Shown piece after piece: positions 46,072-49,510 of a stretch of DNA of 49,510 nt (its first letter is position 1; each line of letters begins with the position of its first letter). The notes beneath the pieces are model-generated. The model was not told the origin of the DNA. It worked only from the letters and a program-made list of their open reading frames with translations, and made no database searches. The position numbers and the translations under genes are program-made. Source of the DNA: UMGS902 sp045538895 (GTDB taxonomy: Bacteria; Bacillota; Clostridia; Oscillospirales; CAG-272); NCBI GenBank assembly GCA_045538895.1, contig JAZQEH010000077.1, positions 1-49,510 of the forward strand. Reading direction: 5' to 3'.

Positions 46072-48450
46072 TTAAAATGCAGATAAAATTTCGATAAGTG
46101 CACCCTTGAGATATTCGTTTTTAACAATATTGTGAACCTCCATTGCACGGGATGCTGCATTGTCATTTTTATTTACAATGCGGTTGAGTGCTTCAAGTGT
46201 CATAGCAGGTAAACCGTTTACGCTTGAAAGAAGTTCAAAAGAGGTTTCTTTTACCTCGTTTTCGGGAAGTTTGCCGCTTGTTTTAACCGTTACCGAAACG
46301 GTTGAGTTTTCATTTACAACAAATGGAATGGTAACTACCGTGTGCGTTTTTGCATCGTATTTAAAGCCAAGCTCGTTTCCGTCAATAAGCACCTTTTCGG
46401 GTGACTCAAACGCAACAAACGAAACCGTGTATTCACGCTTTTCCGGTATATCCTCGGTGGCAAGGGGTGAAGTAATTGTAAGTGTTGCCTCCTCACCGTA
46501 AGCAAAGGCATAATCCGTGCGGCAAACAATGTTTTTGTCCTTTATTCCGCCATTGTCCTCAATCATTGTAAACGAACCGTCTGCACCGCCGAATACACGA
46601 AGTTCTATTTTTTTGGGGTTGTCGGTACCGTTTTTAACACCGTCATTTGCAAGCGGAATTATCGCTCCTGCTTTTGCAAACAGAGGGAACGTATCAAGCT
46701 TACGGTATGCCGTGAACTTCTTATTTCCGCTATATGCTCTGCCACTGAAGAAATCAATATACGTGCCCTCGGGTAGCCATACCTTAGCACTTGCAAGTCC
46801 GCTTTCGGCATCACGCTTTGAGGTTATCGGTGCAGCAATCAGCGACGAGCCGAACCAATACTCGTTTTTAAGCTCCGTCGCTTCTCCTGCAAGCGGATGC
46901 GTGTGATACATAGGACGCACAAGCGGTATCCCATCTTCGTGATTGCGGTACATCATTGTAAAGATATACGGTATAAGACGGTGACGTAGCCGCATAAAGT
47001 CGCCGACTATGTGGAATGCCTCTTCGCCCCATTTCCAAGGCTCTTTTGAAACAAACTGATGGGGCGTTGAATGAAGTCGCATTATCGGTGAGAATACACC
47101 GAGCTGTGCCCAACGTGTATAAAGCTCAGCATCTCTGATTCCCGGTTTAAAGCCGCCTATGTCATGGCTCCACCATGAAAAACCGACGTTTGAAGCGGTT
47201 GCAGTGAAGTAGGGCTGAAACTGCAAGCTCTCCCATGAAATTACGGTATCACCCGAAAAGCCTATGGGATAACGGTGAGAGCCTATTTCTGCATAACGGG
47301 AGAAATTCAATGCACGCTTGCCATTCCTTGTGCCATCAAGGTAATGACAGTGATTGAGCATCCAAAGTGCATCGTATCCGTCGATTTTAGAGCCACCCGG
47401 CTGCTGCCAGTCAACCCACCAGAAATCTACACCGTCATTTTCATACGGATTAAGGACCTTCTCAAAATAGTTTTGCATAAATTCACGGTCCGAAACGTCA
47501 AATTCAACGGGTTTGCCGTTTTTCTCCTTGCCAAGGGCATCACACATGTCGGAATACTGAACCTCATCTGCTAAAATTCCCTCTCTCGGATGAAGATTAA
47601 GTGCCGTTTTTATAGAACGTTCATGCAAATCGGAAAGGAACTCTTTGTAATTTGGGAAAAGCTCCTTGTTCCACGTATATCCCGTCCATTTTCTAACTCC
47701 GTCCGCCGCTTTTGTAATATGCCAATCCATATCTACAATACCAACAGCTAAAGGAATATTTTCTTCTTTGAATTTATCCATAAGTGCAAGGTATTCTTCG
47801 GCAGTATACTTGTAATAACGGCTCCACCAGTTACCAAGTGCAAATCTTGGAAGAAGCGGGACGGGAGCAGACAACTTATAAAAATCCTTTATACACGCTT
47901 CAGGCGATTGCGAGTTGCCAAAGAAATAGAGGTCTATTCTTCCCTCTTCCGTAACGGGTACGGGCCAGCCGTCTTCGCCGATTGCGATAGTCCTACTGTC
48001 ATCAAGCAGACAGAACGCTCTTGTTCGGCCTATAAGTCCGTCAGGAAGCGCAATAGCACCGTTTACTCCGTCAAGAGTGCGTACCGTACCGCCGTAATTA
48101 TGCGGAAGCTCTCTGCCGTAAAACCAATACTGTGCCTGATATCGCTCTGTTGCCTTTACCGAAATCTGCAAACCTGTTTTGGAAAACGGCTTCTCATCAT
48201 ATGTAAGATGCAGATATTTCGTTACAATATGTAAAAATCCGTCTTCAAAATAACTCTCATATTCCGGCTGTGCAAACGCTCGGTTAAAAGCAAGCCTTGT
48301 GGCTCTGTCCTCAAAAGTGCCGCTCGGACTGTATTCAAGACGCAGAATCTGTTCTGTAAGCACGGTAAAACGGTATTTTTCACCTTTGACAACAAAACGC
48401 TCGTCTGCTTTGGGATTCATCTCAAAAACAGAAGTATCAAAAATTGACAT
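46072..48450 (-). CDS. Intracellular GH31 alpha-glycosidase
   Basis: GGAGG lies 7 nt before ATG 48450 and there is no signal peptide. The 792 aa cover the standard GH31 set: N-terminal beta domain, barrel with nucleophile about D347 (VDFWWVDWQQPGG) and acid/base about D401 (GFSGDTVISWESL), NWWSRYYKYT at strand 1, and HDIGGF and RLHSTPHQF later, then the C-terminal beta domains. The family includes alpha-glucosidase, alpha-xylosidase and sulfoquinovosidase; I cannot set the substrate. It is the first gene of a two-gene operon with the secreted GH31 and is divergent from an AraC regulator 175 bp away. The resemblance of roles between the two GH31 genes suggests the same sugar linkage inside and outside the cell. 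Confidence 0.94.
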   Translation of the reverse strand: MSIFDTSVFEMNPKADERFVVKGEKYRFTVLTEQILRLEYSPSGTFEDRATRLAFNRAFAQPEYESYFEDGFLHIVTKYLHLTYDEKPFSKTGLQISVKATERYQAQYWFYGRELPHNYGGTVRTLDGVNGAIALPDGLIGRTRAFCLLDDSRTIAIGEDGWPVPVTEEGRIDLYFFGNSQSPEACIKDFYKLSAPVPLLPRFALGNWWSRYYKYTAEEYLALMDKFKEENIPLAVGIVDMDWHITKAADGVRKWTGYTWNKELFPNYKEFLSDLHERSIKTALNLHPREGILADEVQYSDMCDALGKEKNGKPVEFDVSDREFMQNYFEKVLNPYENDGVDFWWVDWQQPGGSKIDGYDALWMLNHCHYLDGTRNGKRALNFSRYAEIGSHRYPIGFSGDTVISWESLQFQPYFTATASNVGFSWWSHDIGGFKPGIRDAELYTRWAQLGVFSPIMRLHSTPHQFVSKEPWKWGEEAFHIVGDFMRLRHRLIPYIFTMMYRNHEDGIPLVRPMYHTHPLAGEATELKNEYWFGSSLIAAPITSKRDAESGLASAKVWLPEGTYIDFFSGRAYSGNKKFTAYRKLDTFPLFAKAGAIIPLANDGVKNGTDNPKKIELRVFGGADGSFTMIEDNGGIKDKNIVCRTDYAFAYGEEATLTITSPLATEDIPEKREYTVSFVAFESPEKVLIDGNELGFKYDAKTHTVVTIPFVVNENSTVSVTVKTSGKLPENEVKETSFELLSSVNGLPAMTLEALNRIVNKNDNAASRAMEVHNIVKNEYLKGALIEILSAF

Positions 48451-48578
48451 AGAATACCTCCATATATAATTCTTTCATTTTTATATTACCACGCATACCG
48501 CATGGAAAAAATAAATAACATTTATCATTTTATAAAAAATATTTAGATGATTAGTCTACTTTTAAGCCACAAACAACC

Positions 48579-48607
48579 TTGAAATTAAAAAAGTTTTCGT
48601 TTATAAT
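48579..48607 (+). promoter_or_regulatory. Sigma-A-type promoter of the AraC gene
   Basis: TTGAAA (48579-48584) and TATAAT (48602-48607) are exactly 17 bp apart, 19 bp before the start at 48626. The transcript leader would be only about a dozen bases. Confidence 0.8.
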
Positions 48608-48614
48608 ATAAACG
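48598..48614. promoter_or_regulatory. Palindromic operator candidate over the -10 box
   Basis: CGTTTATAATATAAACG is a perfect 17-bp palindrome centred on one A. It covers the -10 hexamer of the AraC promoter and ends just before its Shine-Dalgarno sequence, a position suited to repression. Part of the symmetry comes from the TATAAT core itself, so it could be partly chance. Confidence 0.5.
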
Positions 48615-48625
48615 AGGTGAGAATT

Positions 48626-49384
48626 ATGGTGTACCAGATGCATAGAGATAATGAAGAATACTTTCGTTTTGGCAGATGCCTTTCAAATCTGCATTTTCAT
48701 AGAGCTATAGAGCTTATATACTGTATCAATACCCCGAAACCTATCGTTATCAGTGGCGAGGAGTCTACGCTTGCAGAGGGAGAACTCCTTTTTGTACCGC
48801 CTCTCGAACCGCACATATACCCAGCTGTCAAAACTCACAAAGCCCTCTGCGTAGTAATGCCTATTGCATATAGCGACATTCTGGAAAAAGAACTTGCCGA
48901 TAAAAAATTCTCGGAGTTTGTTATAAAGAATAAAGACGTGGCGGCTGATATTTTCACCCATATGTGCATGCTTGAAAACTGCGATATGCCGCTATTGAAG
49001 CAAAGCATCTACACATATATTCTGGCTATGTGTATAAAGAATCTTCCACTTGTAAAAAACGTTGAAAAATCGAAAACTAATTTCTCTGCCGAGGTCTTGA
49101 TTTACATTCAAAAGCACTATCCGGAAAAACTGACTTCAAAATCCCTTTCAAAAGCACTTGGATATAACCCGTGCTACTTCTCTTCTCTGTTTAATCAAAA
49201 CTTCAAATGCAGTTTTAACTCATATCTTAATATAGTCCGTATCAACAAAGCAATATCTATGCTCGGCAAATATCCCACTGCCGAAATTGCCGAAAAAGTC
49301 GGTTTTTCCAATATGCAATCATTTTATCAGAACTTTAAAAAGCTTACCGGAACGTCACCGAGTGAATACCTCGCAAAATCTTAA
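48626..49384 (+). CDS. AraC-family transcriptional regulator
   Basis: ATG 48626 is preferred over a GTG nine bases earlier that lies in the GAGGTGAG ribosome binding site. The 252-aa protein has an N-terminal cupin-like sensor arm (NLHFHRAIELIYCIN, GELLFVPPLEPHIYPAVKTH) and two C-terminal helix-turn-helix motifs (LTSKSLSKALGYNPCYFSSL, then IAEKVGFSNMQSFYQNFKKL and TGTSPSEYLAKS). Such proteins usually bind a sugar and activate neighbouring catabolic genes. Here it is divergent from the GH31 operon, so that operon is the likely target. It ends at a strong terminator. Confidence 0.93.
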   Translation: MVYQMHRDNEEYFRFGRCLSNLHFHRAIELIYCINTPKPIVISGEESTLAEGELLFVPPLEPHIYPAVKTHKALCVVMPIAYSDILEKELADKKFSEFVIKNKDVAADIFTHMCMLENCDMPLLKQSIYTYILAMCIKNLPLVKNVEKSKTNFSAEVLIYIQKHYPEKLTSKSLSKALGYNPCYFSSLFNQNFKCSFNSYLNIVRINKAISMLGKYPTAEIAEKVGFSNMQSFYQNFKKLTGTSPSEYLAKS

Positions 49385-49389
49385 GCAAA

Positions 49390-49413
49390 AAACCGACTCA
49401 TACGAGTCGGTTT
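49390..49413 (+). terminator. Terminator after the AraC gene
   Basis: AAACCGACTC (49390-49399) pairs perfectly with GAGTCGGTTT (49404-49413) around ATAC. It starts 6 bp after the stop codon. The T-run after it is short, so strength is uncertain. Confidence 0.7.
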
Positions 49414-49440
49414 CAGCCTGATGACAAAGTCATCAGGCTG
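49414..49440. repeat. Second perfect hairpin after the AraC gene
   Basis: CAGCCTGATGAC (49414-49425) and GTCATCAGGCTG (49429-49440) form a 12-bp stem with an AAA loop, directly abutting the terminator. No T-run follows. It may be a paired stem of the termination region or the edge of an intergenic repeat that continues past the window. Confidence 0.6.
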
Positions 49441-49510
49441 ACCAGAGGGTGAGAAACGCAGGCAGATTTTTGGATTTTTGTTTCGTCGGCGTACATGTGT
49501 ACGGTAGAGA

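Noticed and set aside
1..49510. CRISPR array, tRNA, rRNA, riboswitch, insertion sequence or prophage
   Set aside because: I saw no regularly spaced repeats, cloverleaf with CCA end, rRNA-like block, known riboswitch core or transposase/integrase reading frame. A covariance-model scan would be needed to exclude small RNAs fully.

Overview
The window looks like a chromosomal stretch from an anaerobic gut Clostridia bacterium (Gram-positive, probably Oscillospiraceae/Ruminococcaceae-like). The grounds are strong AAAGGAG/GGAGG ribosome binding sites, Sec signal peptides, type I dockerin modules, an S-layer-homology (SLH) wall anchor, BspA-type leucine-rich repeats, and CxxC-rich repeat proteins typical of fibre- or mucin-associated Firmicutes. 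Species cannot be named from sequence alone. I saw no rRNA, tRNA, CRISPR array, transposase gene or phage gene.

Layout. Almost every enzyme or surface-protein gene is on the minus strand. The only plus-strand genes are transcription regulators (LysR at 21.8 kb, AraC at 29.9 kb, AraC at 48.6 kb), each divergent from a minus-strand cluster. From right to left: (1) 48.4-40.9 kb, an intracellular GH31 gene followed by a giant secreted GH31-PA14-dockerin protein; (2) 40.7-39.6 kb, a monocistronic GH5-like enzyme; (3) 39.0-30.9 kb, an operon of a sialidase-like beta-propeller/CBM9-like protein, a stand-alone dockerin protein, a 1649-aa beta-helix surface protein and a small 53-aa peptide; (4) 29.7-22.8 kb, an intracellular GH42 beta-galactosidase followed by a secreted GH2-LamG-dockerin beta-galactosidase; (5) 21.7-14.1 kb, a sugar isomerase/epimerase-like TIM barrel, a HAD phosphatase, a LamG-metallophosphoesterase-dockerin protein and a beta-helix/cohesin-like/dockerin protein; (6) 13.5-0.2 kb, a small cohesin-like/dockerin protein, a beta-helix-SGNH esterase, an SLH-anchored protein and a frameshifted LRR-CARDB-dockerin protein.

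Working picture. Eight proteins carry a complete or partial dockerin, so they were probably built to dock on cohesins. No canonical multi-cohesin scaffoldin is in the window, but three proteins carry a related domain that resembles a cohesin or Ig-like fold, two of them together with a dockerin. Twice, a cytoplasmic glycosidase is paired in one operon with a secreted dockerin glycosidase of the same activity class (GH42/GH2 and GH31/GH31) beside a divergent AraC gene. This suggests extracellular trimming followed by intracellular completion. No transporter is present here.

Non-coding signals. A ~165-nt repeat, ending in a strong hairpin, occurs three times in the left 14 kb, with a truncated copy at 30.9 kb. 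A second ~98-nt repeat occurs twice. A ~260-bp inverted-repeat-bounded block sits at 13.8-14.1 kb. Two genes (the LRR protein and one AraC regulator) are broken at homopolymer runs; they may be phase-variable, decaying or assembly errors. An SLH-domain relic lies at 39.3-39.5 kb.
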